Assembly: GCA_905183005.1 (NCBI GenBank)
Contig: CAJJDO010000081.1
Location: forward strand, 192,212 to 256,211
Source: Paramecium pentaurelia
Taxonomy: Eukaryota > Ciliophora > Oligohymenophorea > Peniculida > Parameciidae
Direction: 5' to 3'
DNA: 64,000 bases
Position numbers and translations under genes: made by a program. The notes beneath the pieces are model-generated. The model saw nothing but the letters and a program-made list of their open reading frames with translations, did no database searches and was not told where the DNA came from. Below, in pieces: positions 49,589 to 62,702 of this stretch (positions are counted from its first letter, which is position 1; the number at the start of each line of letters is the position of its first letter).

Positions 49589-50210
49589 TGTTAAGAGTCT
49601 GAAGGTGATCTTCTCTTGTTGTAATTTCCCTTTTTTTATTCTTCACCCCTCTTTGGACTATTGCTATACCTATGTCTATTACGGTGATCTCTGTTTCTTC
49701 TTCTGGAACGTGAGGATGAATAAGAAGAACGGGATCTTGAACCAGATCTTCTTTTGTGATGTCTATAATAGAATGTCTTAACAACCTAGATCTAGAATTT
49801 GAGTATCTTCTACTTCTATGAGGAGATCTTCCTTTAGGACAATCTCTGGCCCTATTAAGAATAAATGAACTAAATACCAGTGTCCTCCTTTTCCACATTT
49901 AAAGCATTCATCACTTTCATTAGGTCCTATTCTTCTCTATTTACGATTGTCAACAACATCCACTTTTAATTTCTATCCATTGTGAGATGCCCCATTCATT
50001 TCTGTAAGAGCCTCCTTTGCTTCATCTTCATTACCGAAAGTCTAATGAACTTAAATTGAAAAGAGTTACTATAAAAGAGTAAGAACCCTTGTATGCCACT
50101 TCTTTTACTGACCCATACTTTCTAAAGATTTCTCTCACATCTTTCTCATCAGCCACCTTACTTCGACTATATCCAGCTACGAACAGCTGATTAGACACAA
50201 TCTCACCCAT
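49573..50210 (-). CDS. SR splicing factor: RRM + CCHC zinc knuckle + RS domain
   Basis: 186 aa after introns of 28, 26 and 23 nt. The RRM is short and complete: LFVAGYSRSKVADEKDVREI, then YGSVKEVAYKGSYSFITF (RNP1 region) and KLKVDVV. One CCHC knuckle (CFKCGKGGHWARDC) follows, then an RS-rich tail (RRSGSRSRSSYSSSRSRRR). This layout is that of SRSF7/RSZ proteins, nuclear factors for splice-site choice and mRNA export. In this organism it would serve the ~25-nt introns. The start is at the complement of 50208-50210 (MGEIVSNQLFVAG). Confidence 0.9.
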
Positions 50211-50265
50211 TAATTAAAATTTGGTAATGTAAAAATCCCAATACTTAGTTAATAAATAATAAAAT

Positions 50266-53200
50266 ATGAGTGTTTAAAGACTGCCTCTCGAAAAATAGGC
50301 TACTCCACGTAATAACAGTTCAAAACCAATTCAACAGATCTCAAGTACTGCAAGAACAATTACTAAGCCACCTCTGGTTCAGCAAGAAATGAATCCAGAT
50401 AATACAATCCTATCATTTATGAAATCTTTAGATGGTAAATAGGCAGGTATTCTCAATAGATCAATAAGAGATGGTGAAAAACTACATGTAAGAACTACTT
50501 GATATTTTAATTAGAAACCTTTAATTAAACCTAGAACCTACATTGCCTAATAAAAAACAATTCCAACATCTAACGTAGAGAGATAAATTTTAAATAATCT
50601 GGAAACAAGGTATTCTTTTTTCATACTAACAAGAACTTAATAGAATACAAAAACTCCCACAATATGAATAAGAATTGGTACTACAAATTCTAGCATCCAT
50701 TGAAAATGGTTAACCTAAACATGAAGAACTTATCTCTTTCTTCAAAAGTAAAAGAATACATCTTAAAATCCATTCGAACTATGGTAATAAAACATAGGTT
50801 GGATTAACTAGTATTGAATTGTTTAATAATAACAGAAAATATGTCAAAATTAACTGCATATATTCTGATGATGATTCACATAAAACTATTAATAATTTGA
50901 TCAATGGACACAATTTAACTATATATCCTGAATAGATGTGGATTACTAATTTTAAATAATTCCCAATCACAATTACAATATGTTATCTACTTTAAGAAGA
51001 ATCTGAATTTCTTACATCTGTTAAAATATGGAATTTTAATAAAAATAGAAAAGAGTTGGATAAGTGTGTTTGTGAATTAGAAATCCTTTAGAATGATTAA
51101 ATATTATGGTCAGGTTAAATAGCTAGAGGAGTAGCCAATACATTTTCAGAATATGCTTAAACTATTGAATTAGAATCATAACCTTAATAAATTATTAATA
51201 CAATAAAAGAAAATGAAATTAGAATTAATAAGAATCAAAATGATTCTACTCAACCATTCAATTAATCATCCCAATCCATTAATTCTAAGAAATCTGATGA
51301 AAATAAAGAGTAATAATAATTATATTTATATTTAGAATTAATTTATCCAAAGCTTCTAGTTAATAAAAACATGCAAAACCTAAATTAATATTTGATCCTT
51401 TTGATGATGATAAGAAATTTAAAAAATTTGAATAAAAATAAGAACCATCTTCAGTCAAAACAAAATAAACTATTCATTAATAGAGATTCTTCAAGAAATC
51501 TATTAATTTATTCTCTTAAAAATAATTGACTGAAGATGATTCAACTAGTCCATAACTAAATTTTAAAAGAGGAGTTGCTCATATTGCAGCAGGAACTATA
51601 TCTACTCGTACTAAAAATATATCAATTCCTGAATGTCCTTTTGGATCTAAATTAATTATTAAATTTCTAAAAAATTGGGGAGATCTTTATTCAATTGGAT
51701 TAACAGGTATTGAAATCTTTGATTATAATGGAAAAAAAGTTAAAATAAATTCAGTATCTGGATTTTTCAGAAATGCTGCTGTTTTATTTGATGATAATTA
51801 TTTAACTTAAGATGATAAAAATATGTGTATAGAAAGAATAGATAAAAGTATGGAAATTACAATAAAGTTTAATGAGACTAAATTATCAATGATTAGAATT
51901 TGGAATTATAATAAAGGTAGAACATATAGAGCTAAATGTGTTCGTAATATTGAAATAGTATTGGATACAGATTCAATATTTAGTGGAGAAATTAAATAAG
52001 CTAATGGTACATGTGGTATAGATAATGCTGAATATATAATGTTTACTAATAATCCATAGATTATGGAAAAAATTTAAGAATAGGATTGGCTTAATAAATT
52101 ACATGAGAGTTAAATATAATAGTAGAAACATATTCTAGAAAATACTGTCAAATTAAGTAGACCAGATACAGCAACATTTAATAAACCAAAAGGTGAAATT
52201 ACAGCTTAAAAGTTTGCAAATAATAATCTTAATTCTTAATTTAATAAAGATTATTAACATTAAAAATCAGATTCAATTCCATAAATAATAAGATAGGAAT
52301 CTGAATCTAAATTACAATAACATCCTAAAAGATTATTCTCATCTCAAAATTAAATTAATGTTAAAACTTTACCAACAGTAAATATAAAAGTATTAACATT
52401 ATATTTAATAAGAAATTGGGGTGATAAATTTATTGGACTTGATAAAATTGATATTCATGATAAATTTGGATAATCAATGAAAATAAAGAAATATAAAGTT
52501 ATTACTTCTTAATCTGAGACTGTTGTAAATAGTGATGAAAGATGGTAATTAAATAATGGAAAAATAAAGATTTAATTTGTTTTTATTTAACCAACTTAAA
52601 TTAGTAGAGTTGCAATTTGGAATTATAATAAAGAGGATGAATTAGAAAAAGGAGTATAAATGATTAACATAAAAGGAGATAATCAAATTCTAAATACTAA
52701 GTAAGGTATCTATTTGAGAAAAGGACATGGATTAAGTGATGTTAATGAACCTCAATTAATTGAATTACCATATTAAAAAAGAATAGATACAGTTATGGTA
52801 AATTACTAATTTGAAAGAAATATATATTAAGATTATGAAACTACACAATTACCTTAAGGCACAAAATTAGTTATTAAATTGTTATCTACTTGGGGTGACT
52901 TACATTATATTGGATTGAATGGAATTGAAATATTTGATCCTAATGGAGAATAGCTTTATCCAAAATTATTTGCAAAACCATTTTCAGTTAAAGAATTACC
53001 TTAAATGGAAATGGATGTTCGAACTCCAGATAAATTATTAAATAATGTTAATATTACTTTAGATGCTAAGTAAATGTGGTTATCTCCTTTCGTTAATTCA
53101 TATACAGATAGATTAAAAACGAATATAAATTCGAGTATTTTTGATCAAATTAGTTATTAAGTCAACAAATTAATATTACTATTTGATACTCCTTAATAAA

Positions 53201-53520
53201 TATCTGCCATATCATTTTACAATTATAGTAAAACACCTGTCAGAGGAGTAAAGGAATGTGAAATCTCAATTGATGATAATATTATGTATCAAGTAAATTA
53301 ATTCATTTATTATTATAAGGGCTATTTGAATTTATCTACTTTAACCTAAACTGTAAGAGGAATAATGGGCAATAATAAAACTACTGTTTTGTTTACAAGA
53401 GATGAAAGATTGATTGATTAAATAGGAACTGTAGAAATTAGAGAAAGTATTATTGGATCTGAGACTCTTTTAATAAATGAGAATTAAGTAATCTTTTGTA
53501 ATAACATAATTAGAAATTGA
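50266..53520 (+). CDS. KATNIP: KATNIP (katanin-interacting protein) homologue
   Basis: 1,041 aa after five introns (25, 27, 24, 26 and 27 nt); exon sum exact. The C-terminal 850 residues carry four copies of the KATNIP (DUF4457) module, each with a beta strand, an N-[WY]-G-[DN] or TWGD motif, then IGL.GIE.FD: HLKIHSNYGNKTQVGLTSIE, IIKFLKNWGDLYSIGLTGIE, YLIRNWGDKFIGLDKIDIHD and IKLLSTWGDLHYIGLNGIE. Each is followed by a RIWNYN-like strand. KATNIP associates with katanin and ciliary kinases and with ciliary microtubule integrity; human mutations cause Joubert syndrome. It is 55 bp divergent from the SR gene, so a shared promoter is likely. Confidence 0.9.
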
Positions 53521-53661
53521 AATATAATAGTATCAAAAATAAAGAGGTCAGACTATAATAATAAGGATTGTATAAAGAATTAGATAGACCAACTACAACT
53601 TAAGTTTACTGATTTTTATACTTTCACATTGTTGAAAATTTTGTTACAATATAGAGTATTA

Positions 53662-55137
53662 TCAATATTAACATTATTCCGTTTGTAATCTCTTATTGAT
53701 AGAAGGTAATAAAAGATTTCCTGATCTTTTGGTCTAAGGATTTTTATGTTATTGGATATTATAATAGAGATTAGAAGATACCAATGGTAATCTATTGTTA
53801 CTTATTGATTTTATAGAAGGTCTAGAGGTTTTTACTTATTAAATAGATTAAGATTTAGGGTTCTTGTAATTAATAAATAAGGGACATCCTTCATTATCAT
53901 ATTCTACATCTAAGATCTTGGCTTTAAGTATATCTGAACATGTTGGCCTTTTATTTGGATCTATAGACAACATTTTCTTCAATAAATGTGTCAACTATTT
54001 ACTATTATATAATTCTTCATTAATTTTATTCCAATCAAAATTACATTCCTTATTCAACTATTTCAAAGCAATTTAATTTTAAGCATTAAATAATGGTTTA
54101 TTAGTAATTCTAATTTATATTAAATCATTACAATCTATAAAGAATACAACCAAGACTAAAGATATCACATTTTTCATTATACGTAGCATTCTTATCTTCT
54201 TCACATATAAATATTTCAGGTGCCATGAATCCAACAGAACCACAATATTTACCTATATCCATATCATCTTTTATTTCTGAACTCACCCCAAAGTCACTTA
54301 CAACTATATTAGGTTCTTATTAGGCTATAAGAGAAAATTATTTTAAAGCCATTGGTTTTTTCAACAAAATATTACTTGGTTTCAAATCTCTATGTATAAA
54401 TCCACATTAATGAATATATTTAATTGCATCTACAATTTACCTAAAAATAACTTTAACAGTTAAAAATGGTAAAGGTTCTTCTAATTTCTTTAATCCTTAT
54501 TCAAGAGTTCCTCCTCTTGCCAGACTCATCACAATATATGATTAAGCCCTATTTTCAAAGTGATCATAAAATTTAAGAATACTTGGATGATCTAATGATT
54601 TCATTACCTTTATCTCATTTTCTATTGTTAACTAAAATTAGAATACAAATAATACTCTCCATGAATTTGGATTTTTTTGTATTAACATTTTCTTAAGAAA
54701 TGCCTTAATAGCCACTTTAGAACCATCTAATTTCTTCTTAGCAATATATACAGAAGCAAAACTACCATTACCAACTAATTTTTCCAATTCATAATAGGTT
54801 TGATAATCCAATTAAGGTATTTTAGATTTTAATTTCTTTTCCCAAGGCTCAGCTTTATCAAGAAATACATATTCTTTGAAATTGCATTCATCTTTCTCTA
54901 ATCTTAATATGATAGAAGCTTGTTCATGCTTAATTTAAAATCTGAGAGTACTATTTAGAATGGCATATTTAAGGGATTTTTATGACTTAGTAAATAATTA
55001 GAAAATACCTTTCTATATAATTGATTTTCATAACAAAGTAATTCAATCTGATTTTTGTTTTTGTTTAAAAATTTGGATTGTATTTAAAAATAGTTAAATG
55101 AAGTTATTGGGATTTGTAAAAATATTTTATTTGACAT
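53662..55137 (-). CDS. Ser/Thr kinase (CAMK-like) with N-terminal PH-like region
   Basis: 468 aa after introns of 23, 24 and 22 nt; exon sum exact. The first 105 residues (LLCYENQLYRKSQKSLKYAI, then RFQIKHEQASIILRLEKDE) resemble a PH-type fold as found in many Paramecium kinases. The kinase domain runs to about residue 375: VGNGSFASVYIAKKK, VAIKAFLKK, HRDLKPSNILLKK near residue 233, SDFGVSSEI, CGSVGFMAPEIF, CDIFSLGCILYRL. A short Ser/Arg/Asn tail follows. It resembles CAMK/MARK-type kinases. No calmodulin-binding or EF-hand region is visible. Confidence 0.85.
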
Positions 55138-55187
55138 AGAAATAATAATAATTATTATTATTATTAATATATATATATATATATAGA

Positions 55188-56663
55188 TCATAATTAAGGA
55201 CTTGATATATAGGGTTTAGCCTCTACTCCTAATTTATTCATTATATCTTAATTTTATAACAATAATCCTTTTTATTTTTCAATAACTTCACTAAAATCTG
55301 ATTTTAAGAGACTAAATTAATTAGTAATTTCTTCATTCATATTACCTACATCTTATTTATTTCTATATTATCTTCTTGAAATTTTAAAATCATTCAAATT
55401 CTTCCTTAATTTAATCAATAATATTTTAAGTTAGACTTTACTTAAGTTTCCCTTTCTAAATTATAAAAATATAATTGTACTTTAGTGCAACATAGATTTT
55501 TAGTGAATATAGCACTACTTATGATGCTGATTCTGTTAAGTTCTATCTTAATTGAATTCTCTCTAATACAGTTATTGCATGTGATTCTAAAGTTGAAATA
55601 ACCAAAGAATTAATAAGAGTTACAACCATAACAGATATTACAAATATTCCTAAAATACAAACAACAAAGATAACAAATCTTCCTAAATCTGTTCTTGTAT
55701 AGAAATCTCCATATCCTACTGTTGTTATTGTAATAATAATATTCCATAAAGCATTAGCATATCTACCTAAATTATTATTAGCTGGGTCATTCCTAGCCAA
55801 TGGATTTTCACATATTCTTATTCCATAACCAAATATACCAATCAAAGACACAAGAGCTATGAATTATGAAGTGTATGGGGAAGTTCTCATTAATGATTTT
55901 GCCACAAACATATAATTACCTTCACATGCATATAGATTGCATACTCTTTGAGTTCTGTTACTGTACCAAAATGTCTATGCCAAAATAGTTCTGAATATAA
56001 ACACTGTTCTGGTTATCATAATCAATGCAAGAATTTCATTGACATGATAATAAGCCATTGCATCTTGAAAACTATTGTAAAAGTATACTCTCATCCCAAT
56101 AGTAAAAGGATAAGGAACTATACAATAAATAATCAATTCTATAAGCATTGGATACCATTATTCAGTTTACCATATTTTATCATTTTAACTAATTTGTTTT
56201 CTTGATTTTAACCAATTCATATGTTATTAATAACGTAAGACTGTTAAAACTAATAATGCCAATGTAGAGATAAATATGATCCATAATAACCAACTTGAAA
56301 TCTAATTACTATATTATACTAAGTACATCCTCATCCTCTTCTTCAAATTCTAAATCATATTGCATTACACTCAAACCTAAACCCATTAAATTGAAAACAA
56401 AACAAATCTATTCAGTCATCAGAAACTTTCTAAATTACAGCTTAGTGATTTTTCCTATATTGTATTTATTTCACTTACCATCCTCTAATCCTCCCAATTG
56501 TTGAGTACAAACTAAAAATATTTATCCTAAAGTTGCTGCTTTCAAAAACTCCGGTTTCTTAACCAATTATTCATTTTCCAATTATCTTCTACTGCTTCTT
56601 TCCTATCTTATTTTATATACTTACACTAACTTTCCCACTTTATGAGTTTTTTCTTCCTTTCAT
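55188..56663 (-). CDS. SK-type (small-conductance Ca2+-activated) K+ channel
   Basis: 459 aa after introns of 22, 24, 25 and 25 nt; exon sum exact. The layout is a cytoplasmic N-terminus with an acidic cluster (LEFEEEDED), S1 WLLWIIFISTLALLVLTVL, S2 ELIIYCIVPYPF, S3 region LALIMITRTVFIFRTIL, S4 with few charges (NRTQRVCNLYACEGNYMFVA), S5 FIALVSLIGIFGYGI, pore ITITTVGYGDF (GYGD near residue 293) and S6 FVVCILGIFVISVMVV. A C-terminal helical region with KLRKNLNDFKISRRQYRNK is in the place of the SK calmodulin-binding domain. Paramecium uses Ca2+-activated K+ currents to control ciliary reversal. A TA microsatellite borders the stop. Confidence 0.87.
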
Positions 56664-57178
56664 TTTAATATAAAAATATTTAATAAAAATATATAATTTT
56701 GTTAATCATTCAAATAAAATTATTAAAACTGGATAATAAAATTAATGTTTCTAAATTGATTTTATGAAGAAAGTGAGTAATATTATTAATTAATTTATAA
56801 CTAATAAATAATACTCAACAACTTATTTTAAAGAATTATTTTTGAAATATAATATTCAGTTAATTAATTTATGATTTAGAAATTACTCTTTAAAGAGATT
56901 AAAGTTTACTATTTAATTAAAAAATTATTAATTAATATTCTCTAGTGTGTGTATATTATCATAAAATTATTCAATAATAACATTTAAATCAATATAATTA
57001 TTTTGAATTATCATTTTAATAAGAATAATTATAATATCAAAAGTCTATGTAGAAATATGAGTAAAACAATAATAGATTAAATAAATTATTAATGATTTTA
57101 TATAATAAAAAAAGTTTTTAATTGTTGTTAATTATACTTTAATAAATATATTAGTTAAGATTATTAATAATCTGTTTA
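56664..57178. other. AT-rich promoter region between divergent genes
   Basis: 515 bp between the starts of the K+ channel and the myotubularin gene, almost entirely A/T. No gene or notable motif is seen. Confidence 0.5.
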
Positions 57179-59292
57179 ATGTCAGACGCTCCAAGAGTAA
57201 TGAATAATAAAATAATAGAAATTATTTTTTAGAAATACTTCTAACCAGCCCTAATAATCCAATGTTATAAAATAAGTTGATGAATAATCAAATCAAGAGA
57301 CAAATGTTTTACCTATAAATTAAACAAAAGACTTAAATTAATTAGGATTAGATTTTGTATAAGCCGGAGAAGTAGCATTATAATAGGTAAATGTTGTGTG
57401 TTATAATGGTGTATAACAATTCTAGGGATTATTGGTAGCTACAAATTATTAGGTAATATTTTTATTAATAAAAGATTGTTTTCTTGCCTTAAAGATTTCC
57501 TATGGAGTTCAAAAAGAATTACTTTTAAGTACCTTATACATTTTTGATAAAAGTGGATAGAACTATTGATAAGAAGTAAAATGATTCAAATTTAATTGAG
57601 ATATCATCAAAAGATGGTAGATACTTTAGATATAGATTTTAGAGAGAGCAAAGTGATGATTGTGCATGTCTATTTAATTTGATTAATAAAAATGCTTATA
57701 CTTTATAGAAGACAACATTATTTGCATTTACATATTATAAAGAAATGTAGAATTTGGAGAATGAATTTTAAGGATGGAAAATATATAATATTGAAAAAGA
57801 CTTTGAGAGAATGGGAATTATAGTATAATAAGAAAATCAGCAATAATAAATTAATGGATTATTTAAATATTTGAATAATGAAGGTGGATAGATATGTGCA
57901 ACATATTACAATAGATTAATTGTACCTTCTAAAGTTGATATGGATTGTATATAGAAGACAGCTAAATTTAGATCAAAGGAGAGAATACCAATTTTATCAT
58001 ATGCATTTTAAGTAAATGGAAAGATTGTGTCATTGTGGAGAAGTGCATAATGTAGAATAGGAATAGGTTAAATAAGATCATTAGAAGATGAATTATATTT
58101 AAAATAGATGTCTTAATAAATGGTTGATGAACAAGATAATTAATAAGAAGAAATTCGATTAAAAATATATGATGCTCGTTCAGATGTTAATTCTATAGGA
58201 TAATAAGTTGCTGGTAAGGGTTTTGAGATTCCAATTTATTATAAAAGTTGCAGTCTTGAATTTCTAGAAATATAGAGTATACATAAAGTTAGAGAATCTT
58301 AAATGAAGTTATTGAAAAATTCATTTAGGTAAAAAGTTTGTATAATTATAATAGTGAGACTATTTAATTTATTTCATAATTAGAAATATCTATTTGGTAT
58401 GAACATATAGTATCTCTTATATAAGGTGCTGTTAGAATAGCATTAAGTTTAACAAGAGAGAAATTGAATGTGTTAGTTCATTGTAATGATGGATGGGATA
58501 AAACACCTTAATTAATATCATTAGTATAGATAATGATAGATGGATATTACAGAACATTTGATGGATTTATGATATTAATATAAAAGGAATGGATTAATAA
58601 TGGACATTAATTTTGTTAGAGATCTGCAATTGGTAATAAATAACATAGTGATGATTGTCGATCACCAATATTCTTTTAGTTTTTAGATTGTGTTTATTAA
58701 ATGTAATAATTATATCCATTATCTTTCGAATTTAATGTTAAATTATTACTAGATTTAGCATATCATAATATGTCTTCTCTTTTTGGAAATTTCATATGTG
58801 ACTCTTATTTGGTATTGATTCTCATTTTATGAATTAATTTTAGGAAATTCAAAAATAAAAAGTAATGGAATCAACAGTATCCATTTGGTCTTGGATGATG
58901 AAATATAAAGATAAATATAAAAATGCATTTTATTTGAATCCTGCTTCAATTGAATAAGAAGTTATTATTCCTGAATAATTTACAGGGAAATCTGTGAAAT
59001 TCTGGTAAGAATATTTTCTTAATTATTCTCCTGAATATAATGATGTTTATGGGATACATCCTTCATCTATATTTACAAGGTAATTTAAGATTATATTTAT
59101 TTATTTAGAGATAATTTATAGGAAATGTATAAGAGTTTAGCTAAAGAAAATCAAGTTTTGAGATTGGCTTAAATGGATCAAGAGAAATTGGCTCATTTGA
59201 ACTAATAGAAGTTTAATTAACTAATTCAAATCATTTAGGAAACATAAAATGAGAAAATCATTGAAAAAATTGAATCGATTCAACTTACATGA
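57179..59292 (+). CDS. Myotubularin-family protein with altered active site
   Basis: 660 aa after five introns (22, 22, 26, 32 and 29 nt); exon sum exact. A short N-terminal leader is followed by a PH-GRAM domain (about residues 60-170, GLLVATNYQIVFLPQRF) and the phosphatase-like domain with LSYAFQVNGKIVSLWRSAQC. The signature loop near residue 414 reads VHCNDGWDKTPQLISL. The family loop is CSDGWDRT (Cys-x5-Arg). Here Cys is kept but the Arg is Lys and Ser is Asn. SAIGNKQHSDDCRSPIFFQF and the downstream WIWS-type region are intact, and the last 60 residues are coiled coil. Active members remove the 3-phosphate from PI3P and PI(3,5)P2 on endosomes; the change suggests weak or no catalysis. Confidence 0.92.
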
Positions 59293-59350
59293 TAACAATT
59301 TTTATCTTCTTTATAGGTTATTTTATAAGGCACTATTAAATATTAAATAA

Positions 59351-62300
59351 ATGCAATAATTACACTATCTCTGTCCATTATGCAATTAATCACAATATTG
59401 TCAGACTATTAGCATGATTTAATTTGCAGATTCTAATCTATCATCCACTTTTTTAGAATATGTACTTAACCCTATCATATATGTGTATAAATTCACAATA
59501 GAAGATTAAAATTTTATGACAAAACAAAAATGTATACAAAATCTTTAGTTTCATCATTATGATCATTTTAATCAAGCATTTCCTATTGACATTGATGTTC
59601 TATATGGATTTGATTTTTTTATATAAGGTTGTTAATTATTAATAGAGAACTAATTTCCTGAAGCAAATGAGCATTTTGAGATCTTTGATAAAATAAATTA
59701 GTTCACTTAATCTATTTTCAATAGGTAGATACCTGTATATTCAAGATTTAATAACAAATATTTTAATGATGTATGTGATGGACTTCTTAATATACTAAAA
59801 TCAAGTTACCAAAAGCTTGAAACTATTGATAATCCTAAAATTAAATAGTTTATGCTATAAAGATGTTAATAAATACTATAAAGTATTGAAAGTTTTTAAT
59901 GTTCTATTTAAACATTCAACGAAAATTCTCTATAATTAACATAAGATAGAAAATATAAATTACATAGATCTTAAGTACAATTAGCATGTTTAAGTGGTAA
60001 TTTCACTGAAGATGCTTTATTTACTCCAATATATTAGAGATTTCTATAAGATGACACACATATTAATCAAATTGGTGCCATCTTGTTTACTGGATTATCT
60101 TAATCTACAAAATTATGGGAAATATTTTTTAATAAATTAAATGGAGAATAAAGACTTTCTCATATTACTAGTTTAGTATATTATTTAAATAAATAATATG
60201 ATGATTCCTATCTTATTTGTGTACTTAAACTTGGAAAAGGTTTAAAAAGATTTAAAGAATATTGGTTGTCTTTAGTGATATTTAGTTTCTTTAGAAAAGT
60301 TACAATAGTCTTTCAAAAGTAATTTAATTTTAATGCATATCTTCCATTCTTATATGATCAGATTGCTAAGATATGTCTTTATTTGGGATAATTTAATGAA
60401 GGCTATTAAAATTATTTGAAAGCTTATGAAAAGTTAAAGAATAATAATTAAATATATATTGAAAGTAAAGATAAGAGGAAGTTTAGTTAGAAATTAAAAT
60501 ATAAAATAATGATCTTATCCTTATTTCTATAGAAATCAGATAAAGCTATTGAAATAGTAAAGGAATTATAATCTGATGAAATTGGTATGCCTTATCATAT
60601 TAATATCTTTATTAATTATTTTAAGAAATATTTAGATGATATTTCAAGATATAATGATTCATAGAGATATAGAAAATGTGATTAGTTTTTAAAACATCTA
60701 TCAAAAATAGTTAGAAGTAATTTGAGTAGTATTTAAATTCCTAATGATGATATAAAATAAATTTCTAATGTAATTGAATTGAAGGATAAAGATATTCCTA
60801 AAGCTATTATAAAATAGAAGATTGAATATTAATTTAAATTGAATTCTTATTTCTAAATTCTACAATTTTATTTAAATCTTGTATGTCATATAAGGAATGA
60901 TCAATTAAGTTCAAAATATTATTATGAATAGTAGGATATGTTGGAGTAGTTTATAAGATATATTGATTATAAATTATATAGTACTTTACATAATGTAATT
61001 GATTAATTTCCATTTCCATAAGATTGCTATGAAAATTTACTAATGTGTCATTTTTATCAATATATATCAATGTATGATTAATGTAACAATCGTTTAATAT
61101 AGTATGAAAAATCAAAGAAAGAAAATAGGAAAAAATATAATAATGAGGAATCTTTATCATTTAAAAGAATAATAGATAATTATAGATGTTCAATATAATA
61201 AAATAGAGAAGAAACACTGTTAGAACTTGTCTTACCTATATCTAATTCTAAAGAAGCATAATACATTATAGGTGTTAGGTATTTGTAAGATGGAAGATAT
61301 AGAGAAGGTGTTGAATATTTAAAGAAGGCTGCATTAGATCCAGTATTTAAGGATTTATGCACATCTCATCTATTAAAATTAGTTTAATAATCAAGAGAAG
61401 ATTTATAAGTTATTAATTCAGGATTATTTAAAGATAATATTAATGAAATTATCAAATAAATTGATTTCGATAGACTTATATTAATTTAGTCTCGAAGAAA
61501 TACATTATATATAGAATATTAAAGATAATCATTTTAATCAGAATAAAAAAAGAGTTTTAATTATTTAGTAGAATCAAAATCATTATCTTAGTGTTCTAGA
61601 ACCTATTCATTAGTTCAAGATTATATGAATTATACTTTATAAGAATTATTATAAATCTTAAATGATTAAGAGATAACTGAATTAATAGAAAGAATAGAAG
61701 ATGATTTTAAAAATGTAGAATAATTTGATTCAAATAAATTTTAAAATAGATATCCAAAGAATGAAAGAATTTAAGATAATGTTATTTTGTTTATTAATGA
61801 TAATGAAAAGGTAGTAATGAAAATAAAAGAGGTTACTGAAATACAATTAGATAAATTAAAAAATAAACTTAAAGATATTTTGATAGAAATTTTAGCATAG
61901 ATAGTTGTAAATAATTTAAATAATAGAGGATTTGCTCATTTAATCTCTTTATAATATTAATTTAATATCTGTTAAGCATATGCAAGTAATCTAAAATTTT
62001 ATATGATCTTTCCATATTATGAACCTTTAGCAAAGATGAATATCAAATAATTAAAAGATTTGACTCTATCAATTAAGACTCTTAATAATAATTAAATTAT
62101 TCATAGAGATCTTAAACCTAATAATATTTTAATGTAAAATGGTAATCCTGTAATCATTGATTTTGATTGTTCTTATTTTTGGGTACCTAAATTATAAAAA
62201 TGGTTAAGAGGAAAAGGATTAACAAATAAATATTACCCAGAAAATGATGTTGAATAAGATAAAGTAGATATCTATTCGTTAGGAATTATTGCATCTGAAA

Positions 62301-62392
62301 TAGATAGTTGTCCTTAAGAATTCTATTAAGGAGCAACTAAAGAATATGAAAATAGATATTCATTATAAAAGTTATTAGAAATATTAAATTGA
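59351..62392 (+). CDS. 1,013-aa protein: Cys-rich N-terminus, helical/Sel1 repeats, C-terminal kinase domain
   Basis: A single uninterrupted exon of 1,014 codons, 58 bp after the myotubularin stop. The N-terminus has LCPLCNQSQYC, a possible small zinc site. Residues about 50-800 are helical with TPR/Sel1 character; the best match is AQYIIGVRYLQDGRYREGVEYLKKAA (split: residues ~635-660). The last ~200 residues form a kinase-like domain: beta-3 Lys in VVMKIKEVTE, catalytic loop HRDLKPNNILM near residue 918, then IIDFDCSYF in place of DFG, and DKVDIYSLGIIASEID for helix F. No glycine loop or APE is seen, so it may be a divergent kinase or pseudokinase. I recognise no named family with this arrangement. 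Confidence 0.85.
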
Positions 62393-62702
62393 TTATAAAA
62401 TATTGTAATTATTAACATTTTAAACAAATTATAAATATATATATATAAAATATTGAAAGTTCATTACTATCATAATATTAATTAATATATATTAATATTG
62501 ATTTCTTTAAATAAAAATTTGTGATTTTTAAATATTTTGTTCAATTAATTTAATTGAAAAATAGATTAAATGAAAAAAAAACAGAATCAATATTATAAAT
62601 TTGATAATATTAATTATAAACCAATTAATGTTAAGAATAGAAACAGAAAGAAAAAGCATATTTCATTTCATCAATTTATAAAACTGAATCATGATATAAT
62701 CA
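62393..62702. other. Short spacer between convergent genes
   Basis: 310 bp of A/T-rich 3' flanking DNA. Open frames reading across 62570-62917 on the plus strand are the antisense shadow of the CNB gene. No gene is seen. Confidence 0.5.

Noticed and set aside
49569..49898. 109-codon ORF on the minus strand as a separate gene
   Set aside because: It is exon 3 of the SR protein read through an unspliced intron into the wrong frame; splicing at the 23-nt intron gives a proper RS domain.
55150..55187. TA microsatellite as an origin or promoter element
   Set aside because: Simple TA runs are common in all AT-rich spacers here; nothing sets this one apart.
55948..56504. Two plus-strand ORFs (85 and 69 codons)
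   Set aside because: Antisense to the SK channel coding region.
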